Positions 1-6,429 of a DNA stretch of 13,762 nucleotides are shown here, piece after piece. Below the pieces are notes generated by a model. The model had not been told where the DNA came from. It ran no database searches and saw nothing but the letters and a program-made list of their open reading frames with translations. The DNA comes from JANPLD01 sp031426355 (lineage in GTDB: Bacteria > Pseudomonadota > Alphaproteobacteria > Rickettsiales > UBA8987), in assembly GCA_031426355.1 (NCBI GenBank), contig JANPLD010000109.1, forward strand, positions 1 through 13,762, written 5' to 3'. The position numbers and the translations under genes were made by a program. How positions within the stretch are numbered: position 1 is the stretch's first letter; each line of letters opens with the position of its first letter.

Positions 1-117
1 AGAATGTTTTTCATGAACAATTTCGTTCAAGATAGAACTTGTTGTACGAGACTGACTTTTACAACATTTGAGCCTATCCAAAAAAATCAGGTCTTTTTTA
101 TACTCTGATTGATCCAT
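1..117 (-). CDS. Partial small hypothetical protein (N-terminal 39 codons, runs off left edge)
   Basis: Reading from the ATG at 117 toward the left edge gives 39 open codons, starting MDQSEYKKDLIFLDRLKCC and ending at the window edge in SILNEIVHEKHS. The start is supported by a strong Shine-Dalgarno, AAGGGGA at 129-123, five bases before the ATG. The visible part is hydrophilic, with two adjacent cysteines and a C-terminal stretch (SRTTSSILNEIVHE) that could form a helix. I do not recognise the family. A second open frame (236-87, minus) overlaps it, so the choice of frame rests mainly on the ribosome-binding site. Nothing visible links it to the BI-1 gene cluster; about 140 bases without a gene separate them. 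Confidence 0.45.
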   Translation of the reverse strand, partial: MDQSEYKKDLIFLDRLKCCKSQSRTTSSILNEIVHEKHS

Positions 118-258
118 AACAATCCCCTTTTAATTATATCAAAAAAAGTTTTATTATTCCGGGAATAAATTTCTTTAAAATCCGCATCTATTACATATTG
201 AGCCTCTTTATCAAGGATCTCTATATTAAATACTCTTTATTAAAACGCTTGTAGAACA

Positions 259-459
259 TTATTTCCTCTTAAGAATTTTTGTTTTGAGCAAAACTCCAGT
301 AATTTTTTTCTTAACTTTTGCTAGACGTTTTTTTGGTTCTGAATAGCTTGCATATTCAAATTCATGATCCTCAGGTAACGTTTTTAAATCACTAAAATTT
401 TGCTCAATTAAACGGTATATAGAGGGTTCGCTAAAGCTAAAAATATTGAATTGACTCAT
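259..459 (-). CDS. Small basic hypothetical protein, 66 aa
   Basis: This complete 66-residue frame has an acidic/aromatic N-terminal half (MSQFNIFSFSEPSIYRLIEQ) and a strongly basic C-terminal third (KKRLAKVKKKITGVLLKTK) that could bind nucleic acid, membrane or another protein. The start is well supported: AAGGAG at 470-465 lies five bases before the ATG. It begins 20 bases after the stop of the BI-1 gene on the same strand, so the two are very likely co-transcribed. I see no signal peptide, membrane segment, cysteine or histidine cluster. I do not recognise the family; the function is unknown. The good ribosome-binding site and operon position make a real gene more likely than a chance frame. 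Confidence 0.6.
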   Translation of the reverse strand: MSQFNIFSFSEPSIYRLIEQNFSDLKTLPEDHEFEYASYSEPKKRLAKVKKKITGVLLKTKILKRK

Positions 460-464
460 AAAAA

Positions 465-470
465 CTCCTT
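465..470 (-). promoter_or_regulatory. Shine-Dalgarno of the 66-aa gene
   Basis: AAGGAG read on the minus strand (470 to 465), five bases before the ATG at 459. It sits in the 20-base gap after the BI-1 stop and fixes the start of the small downstream gene. Confidence 0.65.
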
Positions 471-479
471 TTTAGTTTT

Positions 480-1226
480 CTATCTTTTTTCTCCCAGAAG
501 ACGCATCATGCTGGTGAAAATGTTAATAAAATCTAAGTATAGCGTTAAAGCTCCCATAATGACTGCTTTTGACATTGCATCATTTTGTGAGGTCATTTGA
601 TAATAAAGCTCCTTAAGTTTTTGGGTGTCGTATGCAGTAAGAGCAGTAAATACTATTACGCCAATTATTGAGAGCCCAAATTGTAAAGCTGAGCTTTGCA
701 GAAAAATGTTTACGAGTGAGGCAATAATAAGACCTATAACTCCCATTATTAGAAACGAACCTAATTTACTTAAGTCGCGTTGCGTAGTGTATCCATATAT
801 GCTCATTGCACTGAATGTTGCAGCAGTAATGAAGAATACTCGCGCGATGCTAGAACCAGTATAAGTAAGAAATATGGTTGTAAGCGATAACCCCATGATC
901 GCAGCAAAACCCCAAAAGCCCGCTTGTGCAGCAGCAAAACTCATTTTATTGAGAGTGAATCCCAGCCATATAGCTATACCAAGAGGGGCGAGCATGATGA
1001 TCCAAGCCAAGGGTTTCATACCTGTAATAGAAGAGCCCTCCATAATATACATTGCACTTAAAAATGTTCCAGACTGAACTGCTAGTAATGCGATAACCCC
1101 GGTTAGTGCTAGGGCACCCCCCATATAATTATAAATTCCAAGCATATGAGAACGCAAACCAGAATCATAGCTTGCTATTTGCTCCATATTGGCTTTCTTT
1201 GTGAATTGAGTATAAAAATCTTTCAT
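480..1226 (-). CDS. BAX inhibitor-1 / YccA family membrane protein
   Basis: This 248-residue protein matches the usual length of bacterial BI-1 proteins (Pfam BI-1/YccA). The family comprises integral membrane proteins with about seven helices; Bacillus YetJ is a pH-gated calcium leak channel, and E. coli YccA modulates the FtsH protease. Visible here are a cytoplasmic N-terminus with the alphaproteobacterial-style segment SGLRSHMLGIYNYM (22-35), hydrophobic helices from about residue 36 onward, and the two family signatures TAYDTQKLK (197-205) and LYLDFINIF (229-237). D200 and D232 correspond to the conserved aspartate pair of the pH sensor. An AAAAAGGAA Shine-Dalgarno precedes the ATG. It is first in a probable two-gene unit with the 66-aa gene and diverges from the 1479 gene. 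Family assignment is secure; the cellular role in this organism is inferred only. Confidence 0.93.
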   Translation of the reverse strand: MKDFYTQFTKKANMEQIASYDSGLRSHMLGIYNYMGGALALTGVIALLAVQSGTFLSAMYIMEGSSITGMKPLAWIIMLAPLGIAIWLGFTLNKMSFAAAQAGFWGFAAIMGLSLTTIFLTYTGSSIARVFFITAATFSAMSIYGYTTQRDLSKLGSFLIMGVIGLIIASLVNIFLQSSALQFGLSIIGVIVFTALTAYDTQKLKELYYQMTSQNDAMSKAVIMGALTLYLDFINIFTSMMRLLGEKR

Positions 1227-1296
1227 AAAACTATTCCTTTTTTTATTCTTATTATTGATACACTATAACCACACTAAATAGCTGTAATGACTTGAT

Positions 1297-1321
1297 AACA
1301 ATATTGTTTTTATTACGTAAT
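1297..1321. promoter_or_regulatory. Tandem palindromes, candidate operator
   Basis: AACAATATTGTT (1297-1308) is a perfect 12-base palindrome. ATTACGTAAT (1312-1321) is a perfect 10-base palindrome three bases further on. The pair lies 70-95 bases before the BI-1 start, just upstream of its candidate -10, in a divergent promoter region where a dimeric repressor or activator could control both directions. No regulator gene that would explain them is visible in the window. Confidence 0.3.
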
Positions 1322-1465
1322 GATTGCGTAAAAAACTTGTATATGCGCGTTTACGCCGAGACAGCGATTTATACTTATAATCGGAATAGAATTTATACTG
1401 CAAAGATTGATATAGTTTTTTTGTTAGTGGAATAATTTATCCAGATAACATAACAAAACTTAACA

Positions 1466-1471
1466 AAGGGG
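1466..1471 (+). promoter_or_regulatory. Shine-Dalgarno of the 94-aa gene
   Basis: AAGGGG seven bases before the ATG at 1479. It is stronger than the sites of most larger genes in the window and supports this small frame being translated. Confidence 0.55.
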
Positions 1472-1478
1472 TTATTTT

Positions 1479-1763
1479 ATGAGTAATATAAAAAAATTTA
1501 GCCGTGCTGCTCGTCAAGAAATAAATCGTATTTCCATATCTCTAAAGCAACTAGAGTTTAAAATTTTGCAACTACGCGGATTTTTAAAAAAGAAATTACG
1601 TAAGGAAATTCAAGAGTTGAAACGCATGAAAGATAATATCATACAGAAACTTTACCATCTCAATAATAAATCACAACTCAATACACCTGCTATACAGTTG
1701 ATAAGACAAGATATAGGAATATTGAATGAGCGATGCCAATATATGAAAACGCAAAAGTTTTAG
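1479..1763 (+). CDS. Small basic, helical hypothetical protein, 94 aa
   Basis: A complete 94-residue frame, lysine/arginine-rich and apparently almost all helical. The central stretch (about 20-65, including LKQLEFKILQLRGFLKKKL and KEIQELKRMKDNIIQKLYHL) shows leucine/isoleucine spacing suggesting a coiled coil or amphipathic helix. There is no signal peptide or membrane segment and only one cysteine. The start is supported by AAGGGG (1466-1471), seven bases before the ATG. It lies 71 bases before the TerC gene on the same strand and could be the first gene of that unit. I do not recognise a family. The basic helical character fits nucleic-acid binding or a coiled-coil partner protein, but that is a guess. 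Confidence 0.55.
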   Translation: MSNIKKFSRAARQEINRISISLKQLEFKILQLRGFLKKKLRKEIQELKRMKDNIIQKLYHLNNKSQLNTPAIQLIRQDIGILNERCQYMKTQKF

Positions 1764-1770
1764 TCGAATA

Positions 1771-1789
1771 AACTTCCGCGGGGAAAGTT
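1771..1789 (+). other. Short hairpin between the 94-aa gene and the TerC gene
   Basis: AACTTCC (1771-1777) pairs with GGAAAGTT (1782-1789) with one bulged A, around a four-base GCGG loop. It is not followed by a T-run (next bases ATGTGG), so it is a poor intrinsic terminator. It could be an RNA processing or stability element, or chance. The gap is too short, and lacks the recognisable core, for the manganese-sensing yybP-ykoY riboswitch found before some TerC/Alx genes. Confidence 0.25.
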
Positions 1790-1834
1790 ATGTGGTTTTA
1801 CGAGCAATATAAATTAAATTCTAACAGGTAAAAT

Positions 1835-2812
1835 ATGGATTTTTTCTTTGATGTAGTAATGGGTAAACCAATCTGGATGTGGGCTAGCTTTATAACAATA
1901 GTAATAGTACTTCTTGCATTTGATCTTGGTGTTCTGCATCGTAAAACAAAAGAGATTTCCATTAAAGAAAGCCTGTGGTTAAGTGCATTTTATATAGGTA
2001 TCGCTTTAGCTTTTGGTGCATGGGTTTGGTATTCATTAGGAGCACAAAGTGGTGAAGAATATTTGACCGGCTTTATTGTCGAAAAGACATTGGCCATGGA
2101 TAATGTATTCATCATTTCTTTAATTTTTACTTATTTTGCAATACCTAGAATTTATCAACATCGTGTTTTATTTTGGGGCATACTAGGGGTTATAGTATTG
2201 CGCGGCATTATGATCGGGCTAGGAGCTACGCTGGTTGCTCAGTTTAGCTGGATTCTTTATGTTTTTGCTGTGTTTTTGATTATTACCGGTATTAAAATGC
2301 TGTTAATGGGTGAGAAGCTGCCAGATATTGAAAATAATCCGATACTAAAATTTCTTCGTAAAAATTTCCGTATAAGTGATAAGCTCAATGGTAATAGCTT
2401 TATAGTTAAATTACCAGATCCCAAAACTGGCAAGCTCAAAACTTATTGCACACCTTTACTAATTACATTGCTAATGATTGAGTTCGCAGATTTAATCTTT
2501 GCGGTAGATAGTATACCTGCTATCTTTACTATAACTCTTGATCCTTATATTGTTTATACTAGTAATATCTTCGCCATACTTGGTTTGAGGGCTCTTTATT
2601 TCGCGCTCGCAGCAATTATCCACAGGTTTAAATATCTACAACAAGCGCTCGCAATACTTTTGATTTTTATCGGTGGCAAAACGTTTGTTGCTTATGCCCT
2701 AGATATGGAAAAATTCCCTGCAAGCATCTCACTAGCCGTAACATTTTTAATCATTGCAGCTGGCGTGATTGTGTCACTTTATAAAACCAAGGGACCAGAG
2801 ATTACAAATTAG
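1835..2812 (+). CDS. TerC/Alx family integral membrane protein (probable metal exporter)
   Basis: A 325-residue membrane protein of the TerC family, close in length to E. coli Alx (about 320). Members export manganese or help metallate exported proteins. The family's conserved acidic positions in membrane helices are present: FDLGVLHR (29-36, D30), EKTLAMDNVFII (83-94, E83 and D89) and EFADLIFAVDSIPA (216-229, E216, D219 and D225), followed by TSNIFAILGLRALYF (242-256). A soluble loop at about 160-203 separates the two halves, as expected for Alx-type members. The ribosome-binding site is weak (ACAGG). The YqhA gene follows after six bases, so the two are co-transcribed. Family is confident; manganese as substrate is inferred from homologues. 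Confidence 0.93.
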   Translation: MDFFFDVVMGKPIWMWASFITIVIVLLAFDLGVLHRKTKEISIKESLWLSAFYIGIALAFGAWVWYSLGAQSGEEYLTGFIVEKTLAMDNVFIISLIFTYFAIPRIYQHRVLFWGILGVIVLRGIMIGLGATLVAQFSWILYVFAVFLIITGIKMLLMGEKLPDIENNPILKFLRKNFRISDKLNGNSFIVKLPDPKTGKLKTYCTPLLITLLMIEFADLIFAVDSIPAIFTITLDPYIVYTSNIFAILGLRALYFALAAIIHRFKYLQQALAILLIFIGGKTFVAYALDMEKFPASISLAVTFLIIAAGVIVSLYKTKGPEITN

Positions 2813-2818
2813 GTATAT

Positions 2819-3349
2819 ATGAAAACTAAAAAAACATTTGAAACTAGTCTCGAACAAGGCTTATTTGCAAGTAGATGGCTTATGGCACCATTTTATATGG
2901 GGCTGGTGATAGCTTTGGCAGCATTGTTATATACTTTTCTCCTTGAGCTATTTCACTTGATTCAAGGTCTTCCTAATATGAATACCAATGATGCGATACT
3001 TGCTTCACTTGCATTAATAGATATTTCCCTAGCTGGTAATTTGCTAATTATTGTAATTTTTTCTGGCTATGAAAATTTTATCTCTAAGCTGGATGTGGGT
3101 GATCACGAAGATAAGCCAGAGTGGATGGGAACGGTTGATTTCTCAAACCTAAAACTGAAGCTTATTGCTTCTATAGTTGCTATTTCTGGTATTCACTTGT
3201 TAAAGATTTTTATGGAAGTAAAAAAATATAACGATAGTGAAATGATGTGGATGGTAATCATTCATCTGGTTTTTGTGGTTTCAGGAGTAATGCTGGCGTT
3301 TATGGACAAAATTTCTGCTGGTACAAAAGCTATGAAGAAATCTAAATAA
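2819..3349 (+). CDS. yqhA: YqhA / UPF0114 family membrane protein
   Basis: A 176-residue protein with about four hydrophobic helices (near 23-46, 60-82, 112-132 and 143-162), at the family length. Diagnostic strings of UPF0114 are visible: SRWLMAPFYMGL (18-29), FSGYENFISKLD (81-92), KPEWMG (99-104) and LKLKLIASIVAISGIHLLK (111-129). No biochemical function is established for the family. It starts six bases after the TerC stop, with AGG overlapping the end of that gene as part of its ribosome-binding site, which indicates co-translation. The C-terminus is basic (KAMKKSK), consistent with a cytoplasmic tail. Family assignment is secure; the link to metal export is only by operon position. Confidence 0.92.
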   Translation: MKTKKTFETSLEQGLFASRWLMAPFYMGLVIALAALLYTFLLELFHLIQGLPNMNTNDAILASLALIDISLAGNLLIIVIFSGYENFISKLDVGDHEDKPEWMGTVDFSNLKLKLIASIVAISGIHLLKIFMEVKKYNDSEMMWMVIIHLVFVVSGVMLAFMDKISAGTKAMKKSK

Positions 3350-3362
3350 CAAAGCTTCTAAA

Positions 3363-4262
3363 ATGAACTATTTTATTACAGGCGGAACAGGCTTTATAGG
3401 ACAACTACTTGTTAAAAACCTAATTCAGCATCAAGATAAAATAATTATTTTAACAAGGGATAAAAACAAAGTCATAAAGCTTTTTGGCAATAAGGTAAGG
3501 CCTGTTTCGGATATTTCCGAGTTAGATAAAACAGAAATTATTGATTATATTATCAATTTAGCTGGAGAGCCTATTGCGGATAAAAAATGGAGTGAAGCGC
3601 AAAAGAAAAAACTTACTTCAAGTCGTTTAAACACCACAGAATCTGTAATTAAGCTAATAGAAAAACTTGATAAAAAACCGGAGTGTTTAATAAGCGCTTC
3701 AGCTATTGGTTATTATGGAGGACAGGCCGATAACATAGTTACAGAAACTTCATTACACAATAAAGAATTCACCCACGATCTTTGTCGAATATGGGAAGAA
3801 GCTGCAAATCAAGCCTCAAAACATAATGTTAGGGTGTGCATTATAAGGCTAGGAGTTGTTATGGGCAAAAATGGAGGCGCTCTTAAAAAAATGCTCCCTC
3901 CATTTAAACTAGGTTTAGGTGGCAAAATTGGTAGCGGAAAACAATATTTTTCCTGGGCGCATATTGAAGACGTTGTTGCAGCGATAAATTTTCTGATTGA
4001 GAATAAAACCCAAAAAGGAACTTATAACTTAACCTCACAAAACCCGGTTACCAATAGTGAATTCACAAAAGCATTAGGGTTAGCAATTAACCGACCAACA
4101 TTTTTTAACATGCCTGCCGTTTTAGTAAAATTACTTTTTGGTGAAATGGGTGATAGATTACTTTTAAATGGTCAAAGGGTAATCCCTAAAAAACTTTTAG
4201 ATAACGGTTTTAATTTTAAATATTCAACCATAGATCAAGCCTTGAAAGAAATTAATCATTAA
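3363..4262 (+). CDS. TIGR01777 family NAD(P)-dependent epimerase/oxidoreductase (YfcH-like)
   Basis: A 299-residue extended short-chain dehydrogenase, essentially the length of E. coli YfcH. The N-terminal Rossmann signature is TGGTGFIG (6-13). NLAGEPIADKKW (65-76), SASAIGYYG (111-119), RLGVVMG (162-168) and FSWAHIEDVVAA (196-207) are typical of the subfamily. The C-terminal DUF1731-like segment with GQRVIPKKLLDNGF (270-283) is complete. YYG replaces the classical YxxxK arrangement, as usual for this group. The in vivo substrate of the family is unknown. It starts 13 bases after the YqhA stop, so it probably ends the same operon. Its ribosome-binding site is poor. Its TAA abuts a LysR remnant in the same frame, meaning the deletion that beheaded the LysR gene ended at or near this stop. 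Confidence 0.9.
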   Translation: MNYFITGGTGFIGQLLVKNLIQHQDKIIILTRDKNKVIKLFGNKVRPVSDISELDKTEIIDYIINLAGEPIADKKWSEAQKKKLTSSRLNTTESVIKLIEKLDKKPECLISASAIGYYGGQADNIVTETSLHNKEFTHDLCRIWEEAANQASKHNVRVCIIRLGVVMGKNGGALKKMLPPFKLGLGGKIGSGKQYFSWAHIEDVVAAINFLIENKTQKGTYNLTSQNPVTNSEFTKALGLAINRPTFFNMPAVLVKLLFGEMGDRLLLNGQRVIPKKLLDNGFNFKYSTIDQALKEINH

Positions 4263-4692
4263 GGTGATTATGACCTTGTAGTTATAAAACAACTTAAAGC
4301 CCATGAAAAGAACAAAGGCACAACCATGTGGATGGAGCATTAGATTGGGTTTCTTCTGCAAGGGTTAATTTTAATAATAAAGATCAATTTTACCTTTGGT
4401 ATTATCCCCAGCACCATGTGTTTATCGCAAGCGTGCGTTAGAGGCACTTGATAAAGCTGGAATAAAATGGCGTATTGTTTACACAAGCCCAAGCTTCGCA
4501 AGCACTGTTGCGGCAGTTAAAGCTGGGCTCGGCATAACCGTTCTGCCAAGAAAAATGATACCAGATTCACTAAATAGCATTCGCAAAAAAAGCCTGCCAG
4601 ACCTGCATGAAACTTATATTACCTTGTTGCAAAAGAAAGATGCAAGCCCAGCCGTTAACTCATTCGCTGAATATATTGTTTCTCAACTATAA
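4263..4692 (+). pseudogene. LysR-type regulator remnant: 3' half, two frameshifts, no DNA-binding domain
   Basis: Three consecutive frames reconstruct a LysR substrate-binding domain. Segment 1 (4263-4340) reads GDYDLVVIKQLKAHEKNKG, then TTMWMEH. Segment 2 (4340-4390) reads LDWVSSARVNFNNKDQF. Segment 3 (4390-4692) reads LPLVLSPAPCVYRKRALEAL, then WRIVYTSPS and AAVKAGLGITVLPRKM, ending in a TAA. Each junction is explained by one missing T (CATTAG for CATTTAG near 4340; one T short in the run before 4391). About 143 of roughly 300 codons remain; the helix-turn-helix and the first part of the effector domain are gone, and the remnant begins directly after the epimerase stop. The last segment could be called a 98-aa gene from the TTG at 4396, but it is only a domain fragment. 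It converges on pyrC with a six-base gap. Confidence 0.85.
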
Positions 4693-4698
4693 GTAAGT

Positions 4699-5850
4699 TT
4701 AATTTCTAATAATATTATCAATGCGCCACGGAAGTTTAACATCATGGCGGAGCTCTTCTTTTACCATACCTACTGGCAGAGGAATAATTTCGCCAAGTTC
4801 AGTTTGTAAAATATCAACTTTAGCTGGCTCATTAATCAATTCAAATGTTCCATTAGGTTTAGGCAGATTATAGAATTCAGGTCCAATATCACACAAAAAC
4901 TTCTTGAAAGCTTTGTAACCTTGAGGTGTTGATATATCTGTTCCTGCTTGTTCAAAAGCCATGGCATATAATTGCGGTGCAATGCCGCCCACATAGCAAC
5001 CTGCGGCACAACCACAATCTGTTTGCTTAGAAAGCTTAGGGTGTGGGGCGTTATCTGTTCCCGCAAAAAATTTGCGGTTGCTTGGGTCTATAGCCGCTTG
5101 CAGGAGCGCGTTTCTATCTTGGTCAAATTTAACATAAGGCATGCAAATTAAGTGAGTAGACTTTGTTAAAAGCAAGTCACCTATTGTATAAAGCAAATGC
5201 TGCGGAGTTATTGTTGCAACAATATTATCTGATGCATTAGCCACAAAATCTACTGCGGCTTTTGTGGTGATATGTTCAGCAACTATTTTAAGTTTTGGAT
5301 ATTTCTTTTTGATGTCAGGCATAAAATTCTGATAAAAAGTAATTTCTGCATTTGTATCTTTATCAAAATATTTATGCGAATCTAGATTATGCTCTTCGCC
5401 ATGGATGCAAAGTATAATTCCATTATCTTCAAGAGCCTTCATAACATCTGAATTTACAAGCCCAGCTATTGAAATGCCATGATCAGAATTTGTAGTGCCA
5501 TGCGGAGGATAATATTTTACCGCTTTCAGTACGCCATTTTGCGCGCCTTCAACTATCATCGCGGCTGTAGTGTGCTTGGTTATATATAGCGGAACTATAA
5601 CCTGCAAAAGTTTATTCGAAAAAGCCTCTTCAATTGATTTTTGATAGTCAACAACGCTCCAATTATCCAATTCTTTGCCAATGCCATCATTTAGAACTTT
5701 ACCAACGGGAGGCTTAGTGTTTGGCATTGCCAAAACAGCATAGCAGCCCATCTTAAGGTATTCATCAGCAAGTAATTTTGTTATTGAGCCTTGCCTGAAA
5801 TGTGCGTGCAGATCAGCCCAAAGAGGTAAAATAAGTTTTTTCTTTACCAT
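4699..5850 (-). CDS. pyrC: Dihydroorotase, PyrC type
   Basis: Catalyses the reversible cyclisation of carbamoyl-aspartate to dihydroorotate in de novo pyrimidine synthesis, in the cytoplasm. The 383-residue protein is somewhat longer than E. coli PyrC (about 348). All expected catalytic residues are visible: ADLHAHFRQG (12-21; zinc ligands H15 and H17, substrate R19), AMPNTKPP (41-48, N44), the carboxylated lysine in AVKYYPPHGTTNSDHG (K112), zinc-ligand histidines H150 (ILCIHGEEHN) and H193 (IVAEHITT), and the catalytic aspartate in GTDNAPHPK (D266). The cysteine-rich CGCAAGC (279-285) is also typical. No clear Shine-Dalgarno precedes the ATG. No other pyr gene is adjacent. Its presence implies some retained pyrimidine synthesis. 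Confidence 0.95.
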   Translation of the reverse strand: MVKKKLILPLWADLHAHFRQGSITKLLADEYLKMGCYAVLAMPNTKPPVGKVLNDGIGKELDNWSVVDYQKSIEEAFSNKLLQVIVPLYITKHTTAAMIVEGAQNGVLKAVKYYPPHGTTNSDHGISIAGLVNSDVMKALEDNGIILCIHGEEHNLDSHKYFDKDTNAEITFYQNFMPDIKKKYPKLKIVAEHITTKAAVDFVANASDNIVATITPQHLLYTIGDLLLTKSTHLICMPYVKFDQDRNALLQAAIDPSNRKFFAGTDNAPHPKLSKQTDCGCAAGCYVGGIAPQLYAMAFEQAGTDISTPQGYKAFKKFLCDIGPEFYNLPKPNGTFELINEPAKVDILQTELGEIIPLPVGMVKEELRHDVKLPWRIDNIIRN

Positions 5851-5983
5851 AATTTGTATATGAATATTAATTCAACATCTATTTTACTAAATAATAACTT
5901 AGTAAATATTTTTTGCAAAAAAATATATTCAGTAATATATTACTTACTGGCTAAAATTCCTTACCCAAACCTGCTAATTACTA
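5851..5983. other. AT-rich gap upstream of pyrC
   Basis: No convincing gene; an open plus-strand frame here (5854-6048) has no ribosome-binding site and no recognisable similarity. The stretch is almost pure A/T and holds an inverted repeat (TTTACTAA 5883-5890 with TTAGTAAA 5899-5906, eight-base loop) and a 14-base palindrome TTTTTTGCAAAAAA (5909-5922). It presumably contains the pyrC promoter, but I cannot single out a good -35/-10 pair. Confidence 0.4.
5883..5922. repeat. Inverted repeat plus adjacent palindrome upstream of pyrC
   Basis: TTTACTAA and its reverse complement TTAGTAAA flank an eight-base loop (5883-5906). Two bases later lies TTTTTTGCAAAAAA (5909-5922), a perfect 14-base palindrome. 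Read on the plus strand the first hairpin is followed by a T-run, like a weak terminator, but no plus-strand gene precedes it. On the minus strand it is a possible pyrC leader or operator. In such AT-rich DNA, chance is a serious alternative. Confidence 0.3.
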
Positions 5984-6343
5984 CTAATTCAAATTCAGGC
6001 CAAACGCTCTGGTACCGAGCTTTTCTTTATAGAGATTTTCTATTTTGATGATTTCTTTTGCAGTAATGTTGCTCGGCAAAGTCTGGAGTATTGAATACCG
6101 GAAATACTTAAAACAGTTCTCATCCTGATCATGCAGCTCTTCCAGTTTTTTATTTCCACCGGTAATGTTTCTTGCGTATTAAGACCATTTTTGCCAGATA
6201 CCATCATTTCCGTAGGCTGAGCCAATATATTGGTTTCCTGTTCTGGTATCTAGGATTAGATAAACTCCATTTACTGAAGATACAATAAACACCCCCGCAA
6301 CTAATATCAGTGCCATTCCTGATCTAAGTAAAATATTTGTCAT
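5984..6343 (-). pseudogene. GIY-YIG nuclease domain remnant with internal stop codon
   Basis: From the ATG at 6343, one minus-strand frame reads NGVYLILDTRTGNQYIGSAY, then GNDGIWQKWS, then TAA (6181-6179), then in the same frame YARNITGGNKKLEEL, FRYSILQTLPSNIT, and IENLYKEKLGTRAFGLN up to a TAG at 5986-5984. This is a nearly complete GIY-YIG catalytic domain: GVY and YIG tyrosines, the glutamate in the IENLYKEK helix, and the terminal FGLN asparagine. The TAA sits where homologues as I recall them have Glu in a WSEYA-like string, so a G-to-T change is the simplest explanation. The usual arginine after GxW appears as K (GIWQKW). The 25 residues before NGVYLI are hydrophobic and do not resemble the usual N-terminal region, so the front is missing or replaced. 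No ribosome-binding site is visible. Domain identity is confident; the parent protein's role is unknown. Confidence 0.82.
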
Positions 6344-6376
6344 TAAAAACTTTAATAATTAATTTCTGGTCTATTG

Positions 6377-6382
6377 TATAAT
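6377..6382 (+). promoter_or_regulatory. Probable -10 box of the thioesterase gene
   Basis: A perfect TATAAT 48 bases before the ATG at 6430. The -35 region (AT-only, near 6354-6359) is weak. CAGGA (6422-6426) is the likely ribosome-binding site. The promoter lies beside the front of the broken GIY-YIG gene, which runs the other way. Confidence 0.4.
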
Positions 6383-6429
6383 CTATTAGTATTTTTGATA
6401 AAACAATAAAGTTTAAAACAGGATTTATC

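Larger units (their letters stand above)
1227..1478. promoter_or_regulatory. Divergent intergenic regulatory region
   Basis: These 252 bases separate two divergent genes and contain no convincing frame. They should hold both promoters. For the BI-1 direction, TATAGT (minus strand, 1267-1262) is a plausible -10 with only a weak -35. For the plus-strand gene, TTGTTA (1421-1426) and GATAAC (1444-1449), 17 bases apart, are a plausible pair and would give a short leader before the AAGGGG ribosome-binding site at 1466-1471. Two palindromes lie side by side nearer the BI-1 side (listed separately). Confidence 0.5.

Noticed and set aside
259..459. EPIYA-like effector motifs in the 66-aa protein (SEPSIY, ASYSEP)
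   Set aside because: Neither matches the EPIYA consensus, and the protein has no secretion signal.
625..1077. Two plus-strand frames of 79 and 67 codons
   Set aside because: Antisense shadows of the BI-1 gene, which has both family signatures.
1764..1834. Possible yybP-ykoY manganese riboswitch before the TerC gene
   Set aside because: Only 71 bases are available and I could not match the conserved paired loops; only a short hairpin is present.
5882..5914. Hairpin followed by a T-run as an intrinsic terminator
   Set aside because: The stem is AT-rich and no plus-strand gene precedes it, so termination is not a sensible role.
5854..6048. 64-codon plus-strand frame after pyrC
   Set aside because: No ribosome-binding site, low-complexity A/T content, and its 3' part is antisense to the GIY-YIG remnant.
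6040..6225. 61-codon minus-strand open frame
   Set aside because: It is an out-of-frame shadow of the GIY-YIG remnant; the meaningful frame is interrupted by the TAA at 6181-6179.
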